This document shows positions 43,388 to 51,552 of a stretch of 64,000 bases of DNA, piece by piece. The translations under genes and the position numbers were made by a program. Below the pieces are notes generated by a model. It saw only the letters and a program-made list of their open reading frames with translations, searched no databases and was not told where the DNA came from. Position 1 is the stretch's first letter, and every line of letters starts with the position of its first letter. The DNA comes from JAPPHY01 sp965247535 (GTDB lineage Bacteria > Chloroflexota > Dehalococcoidia > Lucifugimonadales > UBA2985), in the NCBI GenBank assembly GCA_965247535.1, contig OZ252018.1, positions 124,001-188,000 of the forward strand. The letters are read 5' to 3'.

Positions 43388-45574
43388 TCAATGTTCCTGC
43401 GGCTCCACCCGCAGGTCCGGCAGCCAACTCAGCCAAGAAGGCAGATACCAGTTTCGTGCCCCCAGCATCTCCATTGTAGCAGGAACCAGCACCGACCGCA
43501 CAAGCGTCGCATCCAGTAAGATCGCTACGGAGAGGCCGAAACCCACCTGCTGGTTGATGATGGTCTCCCCGGAGGCAAACGCCCCGAACACCGCCACCAT
43601 AATCAGCGCCGCGCCCGTTATCAGTCCGGCGGTGGAGCGCAGCCCGTAGGCAACGGCCTCCGCGTTGTTGCCCGTCTGGTCGTAACGCTCCCGTATGCGG
43701 CTCAGCAGGAACACATGGTAGTCCATGGACAGCCCAAAGAGTATCGAGAACAGGAACAGTGGTATCCATACGTCTATCACCTCTGCGTGCTGGAACCCCA
43801 GCAGGTCCGTGCCCACGTCCTTCTGGAACACCAGGACCAGCAGCCCGTACGCCGTGCCCACGGAGAGGAGGTTCATGGCCACGGCCTTGATGGGAATGAC
43901 TATCGACCGGAATACCAGCATCAGTATGATGAAGCTGAAGCCCAGCACGAACGCGAAGACAATGGGCGTATATGTGTCGACTATTGAGAAGACGTCCGTG
44001 GCCTCCGCGGTCAAGCCTCCAACCAGAATCTCTGCGTCAACCCCTTCTAACGCAGCGGGGACGTACTGATCGCGGATGGTGGACACTGCGTCCACTGCCG
44101 CCTGGCTGCTGGGCTCCCCCGGGATGATTACCGTCAGCAGGGCCAGATCCCCGGAGGAATTGACCTCAGGGGGGAAGGGTGGGACCAACAAGCGGCTATC
44201 GCCCATGAGAGAGGCCTGCAGTTTTCCAATCGCCTCCTGTACGCCTGGGCTGCCTATATCACCGTCGACAACGATCTCCGTGGGGTTGACCAGCCCGAAG
44301 GAGAACTCCTCTTCCATAACGAAGAAGGCCTCCCGGGTCTGCGCGCCTTCGGGGAAGGTATCAACCCCGTTGAGCCCGGTCTTGATGTCGAAGTAGAAGT
44401 AGGCGGCGATCAGCATAGGTACTCCCACGGCCAGCACGCTCACAATGGGCAGGCGCATTACCCTTGCCGTAACGACCTCCCAGAACCCGTGCTGTGGAGC
44501 CTCAGTCGTCTGGAACTTACCCTTGCCGATGAAGGGTATCGGCAACATGTTCACTCTCGGCCCCAGCAAGGCGAGCACGGCCGGCAGAAGCGTCAGTGTA
44601 GCCGCCAGCGCAACCAATACGACGAGGATGGCCCCAATGGCAAGGGACTGGAAGAAGGAGAAGGGAACTATCAGCAGCCCGCAGAGGGCGACGACCACGG
44701 TGAGTCCACTGAAGAGCACCGTTCGGCACGCCGTTGCGCCCGTTCTCGCGGTCGCCTCGTACTTGTCCAGGCCGCGGGCCATCTCATCCCTGAAGCGGGA
44801 TATTATGAGAAGCGAGTAGTCGATGCCCACCGCAAGGCCGATCATGGTGATCATCAGCGTGACGAAGAACACCAGCTCGAAGACCTGGCCTATGAGCGCC
44901 GCCAACCCCAACGCGGCGACGATGCAGATGACGGACAACCCTATGGGTACCAGGGCGGCTACGATGGTGCCAAAGAGCACCACGAGGATGAGAAGCGCAA
45001 CCGGCACGCCCACGCGCTCTCCTTGCTCCAGGTCGTGCCGGGCAAGCTCGTTGGTCTCCACCGAGATGGTGGCAGTCCCCACAATCAGCACGCGGAAGCC
45101 GCTTGCAGCGTCCGCCTCTTCGACGATTTCCAGGATGTGCTCGACGTTCTTCTCAGCCCCTTCCAGGTCGCCTGCCAGCACAATGGGCATGATTGTGGTC
45201 ATGCGGTCCTGGGACACCAGGGCCTCGTTGTTCAACTGGTAGTAGTGCTGCCCCAGGGTTACCTGGTCGCTACCCAGGGAAATGATCTCGTCGTAGAGCG
45301 TTTCCACTCTTTCGCGGAAGGCCGGATCGTCTACGGTCAGGGACTCCGATTGGACGATGACAGTCTCGGCTATCGGCTCAGGGCCTCTGAGCCTGTCCTC
45401 TAGCAAACGCGCCGCGCGCTCCGACTCTGCGCCGCTGCCCATGCGGAACTCAGTGGTGGTGGCGCTCTCCAGCAGGCTCCCGCTGAGCACCCCTCCTGTG
45501 ATGGCTATCATCAGCCAGAGGAGTATGGTCAGCACCGGTCTCTTCGCGCTGATGCGAGCCAGGAATTCGGTCAA
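43388..45574 (-). CDS. MMPL/RND-family membrane transporter
   Basis: Large proton-driven membrane protein of the MMPL type, 729 residues if it starts at TTG 45574 (GAGG eight bases upstream); an in-frame ATG at 45616 overlaps the likely -10 (TATACT, 45607-45612) and is therefore less likely. Two repeated halves, each with a large loop and six helices. The conserved Asp-Tyr pairs occur in VGIDYSLLIISRFRDEM and LSMDYHVFLLSRIRERYD. Such proteins export lipids or hydrophobic compounds; cargo unknown here. Broken genes lie on both sides (DUF2236 and SRPBCC). Confidence 0.9.
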   Translation of the reverse strand: MTEFLARISAKRPVLTILLWLMIAITGGVLSGSLLESATTTEFRMGSGAESERAARLLEDRLRGPEPIAETVIVQSESLTVDDPAFRERVETLYDEIISLGSDQVTLGQHYYQLNNEALVSQDRMTTIMPIVLAGDLEGAEKNVEHILEIVEEADAASGFRVLIVGTATISVETNELARHDLEQGERVGVPVALLILVVLFGTIVAALVPIGLSVICIVAALGLAALIGQVFELVFFVTLMITMIGLAVGIDYSLLIISRFRDEMARGLDKYEATARTGATACRTVLFSGLTVVVALCGLLIVPFSFFQSLAIGAILVVLVALAATLTLLPAVLALLGPRVNMLPIPFIGKGKFQTTEAPQHGFWEVVTARVMRLPIVSVLAVGVPMLIAAYFYFDIKTGLNGVDTFPEGAQTREAFFVMEEEFSFGLVNPTEIVVDGDIGSPGVQEAIGKLQASLMGDSRLLVPPFPPEVNSSGDLALLTVIIPGEPSSQAAVDAVSTIRDQYVPAALEGVDAEILVGGLTAEATDVFSIVDTYTPIVFAFVLGFSFIILMLVFRSIVIPIKAVAMNLLSVGTAYGLLVLVFQKDVGTDLLGFQHAEVIDVWIPLFLFSILFGLSMDYHVFLLSRIRERYDQTGNNAEAVAYGLRSTAGLITGAALIMVAVFGAFASGETIINQQVGFGLSVAILLDATLVRSVLVPATMEMLGARNWYLPSWLSWLPDLRVEPQEH

Positions 45575-45737
45575 AGGCTTACAACCTCGTGATGAATTGG
45601 AAACCAAGTATATCATACCGCCTTGCGCCGGCTGCACAGGCACCGCGACCCTACCGGCGGCGCCAACCGGTGCCGCCGGAACTCGGCGTAGTTTACTATT
45701 TGGAGCAAACGCGTACTCAGACTAGCTCCGCCCTGGA

Positions 45738-46199
45738 ACGCGAGCAACTGTAGCCTTTCAAATCCACCAGGAACAGCTCCTGAGCCATCCCCGCGAGCAG
45801 GTCTTCCGGTTCTTCGCCTCAGCCGAGAACCTCAACCTGCTCACGCCTCCCTAGCTCGGGTTCAACATACTTACTCCGCTGCCAATCGAGATGGCGGTCG
45901 GGACAATCATCGAGTACAGGATCAGGCTCCACGGACTTCCGCTGACCTGGAGGAGCGAGATCACGGAGTGGCAGCCTCCCATTTCGTTCTGCGACGAGCA
46001 GCGGGGCGGCCCGTACCGGTTCTGGATGCACCGCTACACGTTTGCGGAGAAGCCGGACGGCACCCTTGTCACCGACAACGTGGACTACGGCGTTCCTGGA
46101 GGGGCGCCGGTCAACCGGCTGTTCGTCGCTGGGGAGTTGAAGAAGATCTTCGCCTACCGAAAGGCGCGGCTCGCGGAGGTATTTCCGGCCACAGGGTGA
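45738..46199 (+). pseudogene. SRPBCC-family gene remnant with in-frame amber and lost start
   Basis: The frame reads as a coenzyme-Q-binding/START-like SRPBCC protein of about 150 residues. N-terminal part: ATVAF, then SHPREQVFRFFASAENLNLLTPP, a stop (TAG, 45852-45854), LGFNILTPLPIEMAVGT, and the C-terminal LTWRSEITEWQPP plus FWMHRYTFAEKPDGTLVTDNVDYGVPGG. Family members have W where the TAG is (TPPWL), so TGG to TAG explains it. The start position carries ACG (45738-45740) where ATG is expected. The 102-codon ORF from 45891 is what remains translatable. Probably dead. Confidence 0.75.
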
Positions 46200-46215
46200 C
46201 CGCCAGGTCTGGAGG

Positions 46216-46250
46216 CCCGTTCGTGCTGAGCTTGTCGAAGTACGAACGGG
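46216..46250. repeat. Palindromic repeat, copy 3
   Basis: CCCGTTCGT, GCTGAGCTTGTCGAAGT core, ACGAACGGG: a full palindrome like copy 1. Confidence 0.85.
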
Positions 46251-46276
46251 GCACACCCCGCGCGACTTCATGCCCG

Positions 46277-46307
46277 CCCGCCCTTCGACAGGCTCAGGAC
46301 GAGCGGG
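46277..46307. repeat. Palindromic repeat, copy 4
   Basis: Opposite orientation to copy 3: CCCGCCCTTCGACAGG, CTCAGGACGAGCGGG. It sits 27 bases from copy 3. Confidence 0.75.
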
Positions 46308-46329
46308 TCAAGTGGCGCGGCGCCTGCGC

Positions 46330-47151
46330 CTACGGCTTTGCGGCTATCGCCTCGCCGAATGCGAATGCACCAAAGGCTCCTGGATGGTCTCTCCACTCGT
46401 CCAGTCCCTTGCGCCACTGATCGAACTGCTCGCGGCTCGCCAGGCCGAACTGCACCGCCGCCTCGATGACCCTTGGCGAGTGGAACCAGTCGTCAATGAA
46501 GGCGCGCAGGAACGCCACGTCCTCCGCGCTGCCGAAGTGGTCGAAGGACGCGGAGGCGCGTATGTTCGTGAACCCGGCCTCCAAGAATGCGTACTTGAGC
46601 TCCCTGCCCATCTGTGGATGGCCGCCGTTGCCCTGGAGAAGCCTCGCAAATGTGGTCCATGCCCCATCCACGTCTTCACTGCCCGGCTCCAGGAACGAGG
46701 AGGTCACGAACATCTCGCGGCTTGCGATGATGCCACCGGGCTTCAGCACACGCATCACCTCGGCCAGTACGGCGCGGGTGTCCGGAACGTGCATCAGGAC
46801 TGCGTGGCAGTGGGCCGCGTCGAAGTGGTTGTCCTCGAACGAGAGGGCCGTCACGTCGGCGACGTGAAACGTGGCGTTGGCGTGCCCGCCGGCCTGCGCA
46901 GCCGCCCGCGCGACCTCGATCTGTGTCTCCTCTACGTCCACGCCGTGCAGCTCGCCCGGCTCCACCGCCCTGGCCAAGCCAACCGAGATGGTACCTGGGC
47001 CGCAGCCGAAGTCGAGCACGCTGTCGCCAGGCTTCAGGTGCGGTAAGAGGTAAGCGGCGTGGGTCTCCGCGCTGCGCCGACGCAGAAGCTGCTGAAAGTT
47101 CTCATCGTAGCCCATGGTGTAGGCAGGATCGGGTGGAGTGTTGCCTTGCAT
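46330..47151 (-). CDS. SAM-dependent methyltransferase (class I)
   Basis: 273 residues. Rossmann methyltransferase motif I VLDFGCGPGTISVGLA, acidic strand VDVEETQIEVA, motif II/III VADVTALSFEDNHFDAAHCHAVLMHV and VLKPGGIIASREMF. The pattern LMHVPDTRAVLAEVMRVLKPGGI places it with UbiE/Coq5-like enzymes; the acceptor is unknown. ATG at 47151; upstream GGAGACTCGACC is weak. Same strand as the ACT gene upstream, 42 bases apart. Confidence 0.92.
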   Translation of the reverse strand: MQGNTPPDPAYTMGYDENFQQLLRRRSAETHAAYLLPHLKPGDSVLDFGCGPGTISVGLARAVEPGELHGVDVEETQIEVARAAAQAGGHANATFHVADVTALSFEDNHFDAAHCHAVLMHVPDTRAVLAEVMRVLKPGGIIASREMFVTSSFLEPGSEDVDGAWTTFARLLQGNGGHPQMGRELKYAFLEAGFTNIRASASFDHFGSAEDVAFLRAFIDDWFHSPRVIEAAVQFGLASREQFDQWRKGLDEWRDHPGAFGAFAFGEAIAAKP

Positions 47152-47193
47152 GGTCGAGTCTCCTCTCGGTTCTCGTACGGAGCCGGGGGCCTA

Positions 47194-47586
47194 CTAGACT
47201 ATGTCGTCCCTGTCGATCAGGTTCTCTGCCCCGGTGCGATCGTTGGTCACGATGGCGACGGTGGTGTAGCCTTCCCGCCTGTCCACTATCTGAAGGCTCT
47301 GGATGTTGATGCCCTCCTGCTTCAGCCTCTCCGCCACCTTTGCCAGCGCGCCCGGCTCGTCCTGTAAGCGGACCAGCAGCGAGTCGTCCGAAACGGTCTT
47401 GAACCCCGCGCTGGTCAGTGCAAAGAGCGCGCCATCGTAGTCGTCCGCTGTCAGCGATATGGAGCCGTTGTCTCCTAGCGCCTCCACGCTTATGGTCTCG
47501 ATGTTGATGCTGCTGTCCGCCAGCACCCGGCTGATGTCGGCGATTACGCCAACCTCGTTCTTGGCCAATACGATAATTCTGGGCAT
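47194..47586 (-). CDS. Double ACT-domain protein
   Basis: 130 residues consisting of two ACT domains: IIVLAKNEVGVIADISRVLADSSINIETI (1-65) and LLVRLQDEPGALAKVAERLKQEGINIQSLQIVD (70-125). ACT domains bind amino acids, so this is probably a small sensor or regulator without a catalytic domain. It begins 13 bases after the decarboxylase stop, so both are probably co-transcribed, and the two likely act on the same metabolite. ATG at 47586 with an adjacent AGAGGACAAG. Confidence 0.85.
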   Translation of the reverse strand: MPRIIVLAKNEVGVIADISRVLADSSINIETISVEALGDNGSISLTADDYDGALFALTSAGFKTVSDDSLLVRLQDEPGALAKVAERLKQEGINIQSLQIVDRREGYTTVAIVTNDRTGAENLIDRDDIV

Positions 47587-47599
47587 ACGAGCTTGTCCT

Positions 47600-48718
47600 C
47601 TATTCGTGTGTGGATTTGTCCCTCACGCAGTCGTCAACAACTGCGTCGATGGTCTCCCGCGTAACTTGCGGCATGGTCAGCATGTGCGCGATGTCCTCGT
47701 AGGGAGCGAGCTGCCACTTGAAGATTACTTCCGGGGATGGCTTCGGAAGGACGACGGTTACGGAGTTCCTGTTTCGCCACGCCGGTATGCCGCTGTCGTT
47801 GAAGCGGGTGACCGCGTACCCGGCCTTGTCCAGGCACTCGTTCACAATCCGCCTGAAGCCCTCCATCCCGTGCTTCTCGAAGGCATACCAGATGATCAAC
47901 GGCGCGATGGCGCTGCGCGAGCCAGTCAGAGTGGTGTCCAGGACACCCACGTACTCGATGGAGCGGGCAATGCGTGCAACGTACTCTCGCTTCGTGAGGG
48001 CGATGCCACAGGGCAGCGGAGAGCCGATCATCTTGTGCCCGCTTATCGCCACGCTATCGAAACCAACGTCGAACCCGTACGGCTGGGGATCGTCCACAAA
48101 GGGCAGGACCATGCCGCTGAGGGCAGCGTCAGCATGGATGTAGGAGTTGGTGACGGCCAGGTCCTTGAGGATTGAGCGCACCCTGCTCACGTCGTCGATG
48201 GCGTCCTTCATCGTAGTGCCTATGTTGGCCATGAAGATGACCGGCGCGTCGCGGTTGATGCGGATGGACTCATGCAGGTCGTCGTAGTCAATCTCGCCGT
48301 TGCGCTGGCTCTTGATCATGATGCTGCGGGCCTTCAGCAGGCGCAGGATCTTGACAACGCTGTAGTGGGTGTCCTGGGAGAAGTAGACCACGCCGTCAGG
48401 GAAGAGCTCCCGCCCCATGTACAGGCCGTACATGTTGCCCTCGGTGCCGCCGGAGGTGACGTAGCCCCAAGCCTGGTCGCGCTCCAGGTGCATCATGTCG
48501 GCGAAGTTGCCGATTACCTCGTACTCGATCTCGTGAGTATTGACGCGGAAGCTGCTGCCATGGAACGGGTCTCCAACGTTATTGCCGCTGTACTGGAGGA
48601 AGGGAAACAGCTCCGAGTAGTCGAAGTCCTGGTTACACGGGTATCCGACCTGCTGCGCGCTCATCTCCGCGAAGTCTCTCAGCAGGATATCAAGACGCTT
48701 CCTGGTTTCCTCCTCCAT
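47600..48718 (-). CDS. PLP-dependent group II decarboxylase (histidine decarboxylase-like)
   Basis: Pyridoxal phosphate amino acid decarboxylase, 372 residues, the size of PLP-type histidine decarboxylases. Seen: YVTSGGTEGNMYGLYMGRELFP, FSQDTHYSVVKILRLL (aromatic stacking residue), IHADAALSGMVLPFVD, and the Schiff-base lysine in AISGHKMIGSPLPCG. Histidine is the best guess for the substrate; others of this small group are possible. It has its own promoter and shares a transcript with the ACT protein. Confidence 0.88.
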   Translation of the reverse strand: MEEETRKRLDILLRDFAEMSAQQVGYPCNQDFDYSELFPFLQYSGNNVGDPFHGSSFRVNTHEIEYEVIGNFADMMHLERDQAWGYVTSGGTEGNMYGLYMGRELFPDGVVYFSQDTHYSVVKILRLLKARSIMIKSQRNGEIDYDDLHESIRINRDAPVIFMANIGTTMKDAIDDVSRVRSILKDLAVTNSYIHADAALSGMVLPFVDDPQPYGFDVGFDSVAISGHKMIGSPLPCGIALTKREYVARIARSIEYVGVLDTTLTGSRSAIAPLIIWYAFEKHGMEGFRRIVNECLDKAGYAVTRFNDSGIPAWRNRNSVTVVLPKPSPEVIFKWQLAPYEDIAHMLTMPQVTRETIDAVVDDCVRDKSTHE

Positions 48719-48770
48719 TGTGCACCTCCGCTCTACGGCGCGGCCGCTGTGGCTTCCAGCCCTTATTTCG

Positions 48771-48800
48771 ACTATAGCACGCAGTCAGGCCCACGGGCAA
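48771..48800 (-). promoter_or_regulatory. Promoter of the decarboxylase-ACT operon
   Basis: Minus strand TTGCCC (48795-48800), an 18-base spacer, TATAGT (48771-48776) with a TGC extension. Confidence 0.6.
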
Positions 48801-48966
48801 ACGGCCGGAGGCGCCGCTTCATCGCGCTAACCCCACAACCTGACAGCCCTGCCTCGTTTGTGGTACAACTATCGGCGAGGTCAGGGCATCACATGTTGAT
48901 CTGCCACAGAGCGCGAACACTTCACACAGCGCAAGCAGCCCGCGCCAGCCCGCGCCGGGGTGGCCC

Positions 48967-49353
48967 TTGCTAGTCCTCTGGGTGGGAGCAGGCGGTGTGG
49001 TGGGCGCGATGTCGCGCTACCTGGTCGTCACGTGGATGAACAACGCCATGGGTGCCTCGGCCTTCCCCTACGGGACCCTGGCCGTGAACGCCCTCGGCTG
49101 CCTCATCATCGGTCTCATCGTGGGATTCTGGGAAGCGCACCATCCACTCACGCCGGAGGCGCAGGCGTTTCTCATCGTGGGCGTGCTGGGCGGATTCACC
49201 ACCTTCTCGGCGTTCGGCATCGAGACCGTGCGTCTACTGAGGGACGGGGCCTACCTTGCAGGCTCCCTTAACGTGTTCCTCCAGCTGGGCATTGGCCTGA
49301 CCGCGGTCGCCGTGGGGCTGCGAATCGGGCAGGCGTTCAGGCCCGACGTGTAG
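48967..49353 (+). CDS. crcB: Fluoride ion channel CrcB/Fluc
   Basis: Small four-helix fluoride exporter acting as a dimer, 128 residues. Characteristic motifs: GAGGVVGAMSRYLV, PYGTLAVNALGCLIIGLIVG (the conserved Asn) and GVLGGFTTFSAFGIET (FTTFS phenylalanine box). The start is TTG at 48967 with GGGG just upstream; no better start exists in frame. No fluoride riboswitch motif is seen in the 250 bases before it. Single-gene form; a second crcB is not in the window. Confidence 0.95.
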   Translation: MLVLWVGAGGVVGAMSRYLVVTWMNNAMGASAFPYGTLAVNALGCLIIGLIVGFWEAHHPLTPEAQAFLIVGVLGGFTTFSAFGIETVRLLRDGAYLAGSLNVFLQLGIGLTAVAVGLRIGQAFRPDV

Positions 49354-49374
49354 GCCGCTGACGCGCGCCTCCAC

Positions 49375-49530
49375 GCCCGCCCTTCGACAAGCTCAGGGCG
49401 AACGGTCACTGTAACCCGTTCGTGCTGAGCCTGTCGAAGCATGATCGGGCCACACCCGCCCTTCGACAAGCTCAGGGCGAACGGACACAGTATCCCGTTC
49501 ATCCTGAGCTTGTCGAAGAACACGAGCGGG
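49375..49530. repeat. Cluster of four palindromic repeats (copies 5-8)
   Basis: Four units in alternating orientation at about 49375-49405, 49415-49449, 49455-49484 and 49494-49530, with cores CCCTTCGACAAGCTCAGGGC or its complement type CTGAGCTTGTCGAAG. Each end is a version of CCCGTTCG or CCCGCC and its inverse. Confidence 0.85.
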
Positions 49531-49552
49531 CAGGCAACGCCGCGCGACCTCG

Positions 49553-51166
49553 CTATCTGGAGAGCCCCGGCAACAGGTGGACGACTATCATCGCCTCCAA
49601 GCCGGCAAGCAGCACCAGCGCGATGATGTACGGGATCACGGTGCGGAAGATGCTACGCTCCTGGCCGCCCAGGCCGACCACCGCCGCCGCAACGAGCACC
49701 TTCGCCGGCGCCATCGAGCTGCCGACCGACGCCCCTATCGACTGGATGCTCGATATGGTTACAGCGCCAATGCCCAGCGCATGCGCCGTCTCCATCTGGA
49801 GCAGCCCGAACATCACGTTCGAGTTGGTATTGCTGCCGCTCATGAACGACCCAAGCAGCCCGATGAAGGGCGAGACCAGCGGGAAGAGCGGGCCGGAGAC
49901 GCTCGCGATGCCCTTCGCCAGCAGCACCGTCATGCCCGTGTCGGCCATCACCACCGCCATGACCACCATCGTCGTAACGCTCAGGGTGGAGCTGCGGCTC
50001 TGCCTGTACGTGAGCCTCACCGCCTCGCGTGCGACGCCCTTGCGCCACCAACCTGTAAGCGCATAGGCCAGCACGCTGACCAGCGTGGACATCGCTATCA
50101 GTGGCGCGGGATGGTTGAGCAGGCTGATGGGCGCATAGTTGTCGGCGGGCTCCACCATGAAGCCCTGGCCGGTCGTGAACCCGGGATAGTCGGCGGCCAG
50201 GCGGAGACCGCTCACGGCCTCCATCACGGGGCCGATCTGCGAGATGACGCTCAGCGTGACCAGCAGCAGGTAGGGCAGGAGCGCAAGCACCAGCGGCATG
50301 AGCCTCGAGCACTGCTCCCCGTCTGCGGCCGCGGCGCCCTCTGGCGCGTCCACTGCTGCGGCCCGCGGCGCCGGCAGCAGCAGCGGCGTTCGGGCCAGCA
50401 GCGCGATCGCCGCCATGCCCAGTATGCCCGGCACGGTCGAGGCTATCTGCGGCGCGCCGACCAGCGCCAGCGCGTACATCGCTCCTGCCATCATCGTCCC
50501 GGCGACGACCACAAGCGGAAGACTTCGCGCCACCGCGGGCAGACCGCCCTGGATGTGCGCCACGAGCGCTCCGCTCGCCACGATGACCGGCGCGAACAAC
50601 AGCGCCATGTGGGGCGCGATCACCTCGCCCTCGATTCCGGTCACCAGCTGTATGGTGTAGTAGGAGGACGCCATGGAGCCGAACGTTACGGCCCAGCCGT
50701 GGCCCACCAGCGCCATCGCCGCCGCCCGCGCCGGCGAGAAGCCGAGCATGATGAGCAGCGGCGCGGCGACCGCCACGGGCACTCCGAACCCGGTTACGCC
50801 CTGGATGAAGCTGGAGAAGCCCCAACCGATGATGAGCGCCTGAGCCAGCCCGTCGCCGGACAGGGCCGTCATGCTGCGCCCGATGGAGTCGATGGCCTTC
50901 AGCCTGTCGAGCACGTTGTACAGGTACACGGAGGTCCAGACGATTGTGAGGACGAAGAGCGACAGGCTGATGCCCTTGGCGGCGGCGATGGCGGCGTGGC
51001 GCGGCTCGGCGCCGAAGACCAGCAGGGCAAGCGCGAGCGCAAGCACGCAGGCGCCCGCACCCACACGCGGCACGCTCCAGCTTAGCCACACGATCGCGGC
51101 CACCAGGAACACGACCGGCGAGACCGCCAGCAGCCAGTTGACGATGGTGATCTCGGGACCGTTCAC
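49553..51166 (-). CDS. lctP: L-lactate permease
   Basis: Twelve-or-more-helix transporter of lactate/glycolate, 537 residues. Family motifs: IIGWGFSSFIQGVTGFGVPVAVAAPLLIMLGFSP, ALVGHGWAVTFGSMASSYY and the late PFIGLLGSFMSGSNTNSNVMFGLLQMETA with SIGASVGSSMAPAKVLVA. All are typical of LctP. The start is GTG at 51166 with no obvious Shine-Dalgarno. No adjacent lactate dehydrogenase or lldEFG genes. Confidence 0.95.
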   Translation of the reverse strand: MNGPEITIVNWLLAVSPVVFLVAAIVWLSWSVPRVGAGACVLALALALLVFGAEPRHAAIAAAKGISLSLFVLTIVWTSVYLYNVLDRLKAIDSIGRSMTALSGDGLAQALIIGWGFSSFIQGVTGFGVPVAVAAPLLIMLGFSPARAAAMALVGHGWAVTFGSMASSYYTIQLVTGIEGEVIAPHMALLFAPVIVASGALVAHIQGGLPAVARSLPLVVVAGTMMAGAMYALALVGAPQIASTVPGILGMAAIALLARTPLLLPAPRAAAVDAPEGAAAADGEQCSRLMPLVLALLPYLLLVTLSVISQIGPVMEAVSGLRLAADYPGFTTGQGFMVEPADNYAPISLLNHPAPLIAMSTLVSVLAYALTGWWRKGVAREAVRLTYRQSRSSTLSVTTMVVMAVVMADTGMTVLLAKGIASVSGPLFPLVSPFIGLLGSFMSGSNTNSNVMFGLLQMETAHALGIGAVTISSIQSIGASVGSSMAPAKVLVAAAVVGLGGQERSIFRTVIPYIIALVLLAGLEAMIVVHLLPGLSR

Positions 51167-51552
51167 GAGTGCGCGCCTCGGCGAGTTGGCATCCGGCTCA
51201 CCCTACCGCAGCGCACCGCAAGAATCAATGGCGCTCCAGTGGCGGCCCCCAGTGTCATTTCGAGCATAGCCGAGAAATCTAGGACCTTGGGCAGTCGGGA
51301 CGGTTTCGCCTCAAAGAACCCCGCGCAGCCCAAGTGTGGTTTGTCTCGCCTTTCAATGGCCGTGGATTCCTCCACTGCGCTTCGCTCCGCTCGGAATGAC
51401 AATTGAGCCGGTCGGCGGAAGGAAGCCCTCCACTGCTATTTCTTGCGCTAGGTGGTGGTGGACTTTGGGGAATTTACCCTCTTGGGAAGACATGGTAAGC
51501 TTTATTCGGACAAGACATTTTCGGTCACTCTGGCGAAGTGTACGGTGACAAA
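51167..51552. other. Intergenic region with a MITE-like element
   Basis: 386 bases, no confident gene. It holds a 149-bp element with 13-bp inverted ends (51253-51401) and the upstream DNA of an unknown gene. No promoter hexamers clear enough to call. Confidence 0.5.
51253..51401. mobile_element. MITE-like element with 13-bp terminal inverted repeats
   Basis: Ends TGTCATTTCGAGC (51253-51265) and GCTCGGAATGACA (51389-51401) are inverted copies with one mismatch; the inner right side reads ATTCCTCCACTGCGCTTCGC. The internal 120 bp has no ORF. No target-site duplication was found by eye. Confidence 0.6.

Noticed and set aside
42168..46199. Stop-codon reassignment (TAA and TAG sense)
   Set aside because: Many intact genes in the window end with TAA, TAG and TGA at the expected family lengths; two broken genes are better explained by mutation.
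48719..48966. Possible fluoride riboswitch before crcB
   Set aside because: The conserved riboswitch pattern is not present; only the minus-strand promoter of the decarboxylase is seen.
49653..51089. 478-codon frame on the same strand as lctP and a 502-codon frame opposite
   Set aside because: Low-complexity Arg/Ala/Gly shadows of the permease gene.
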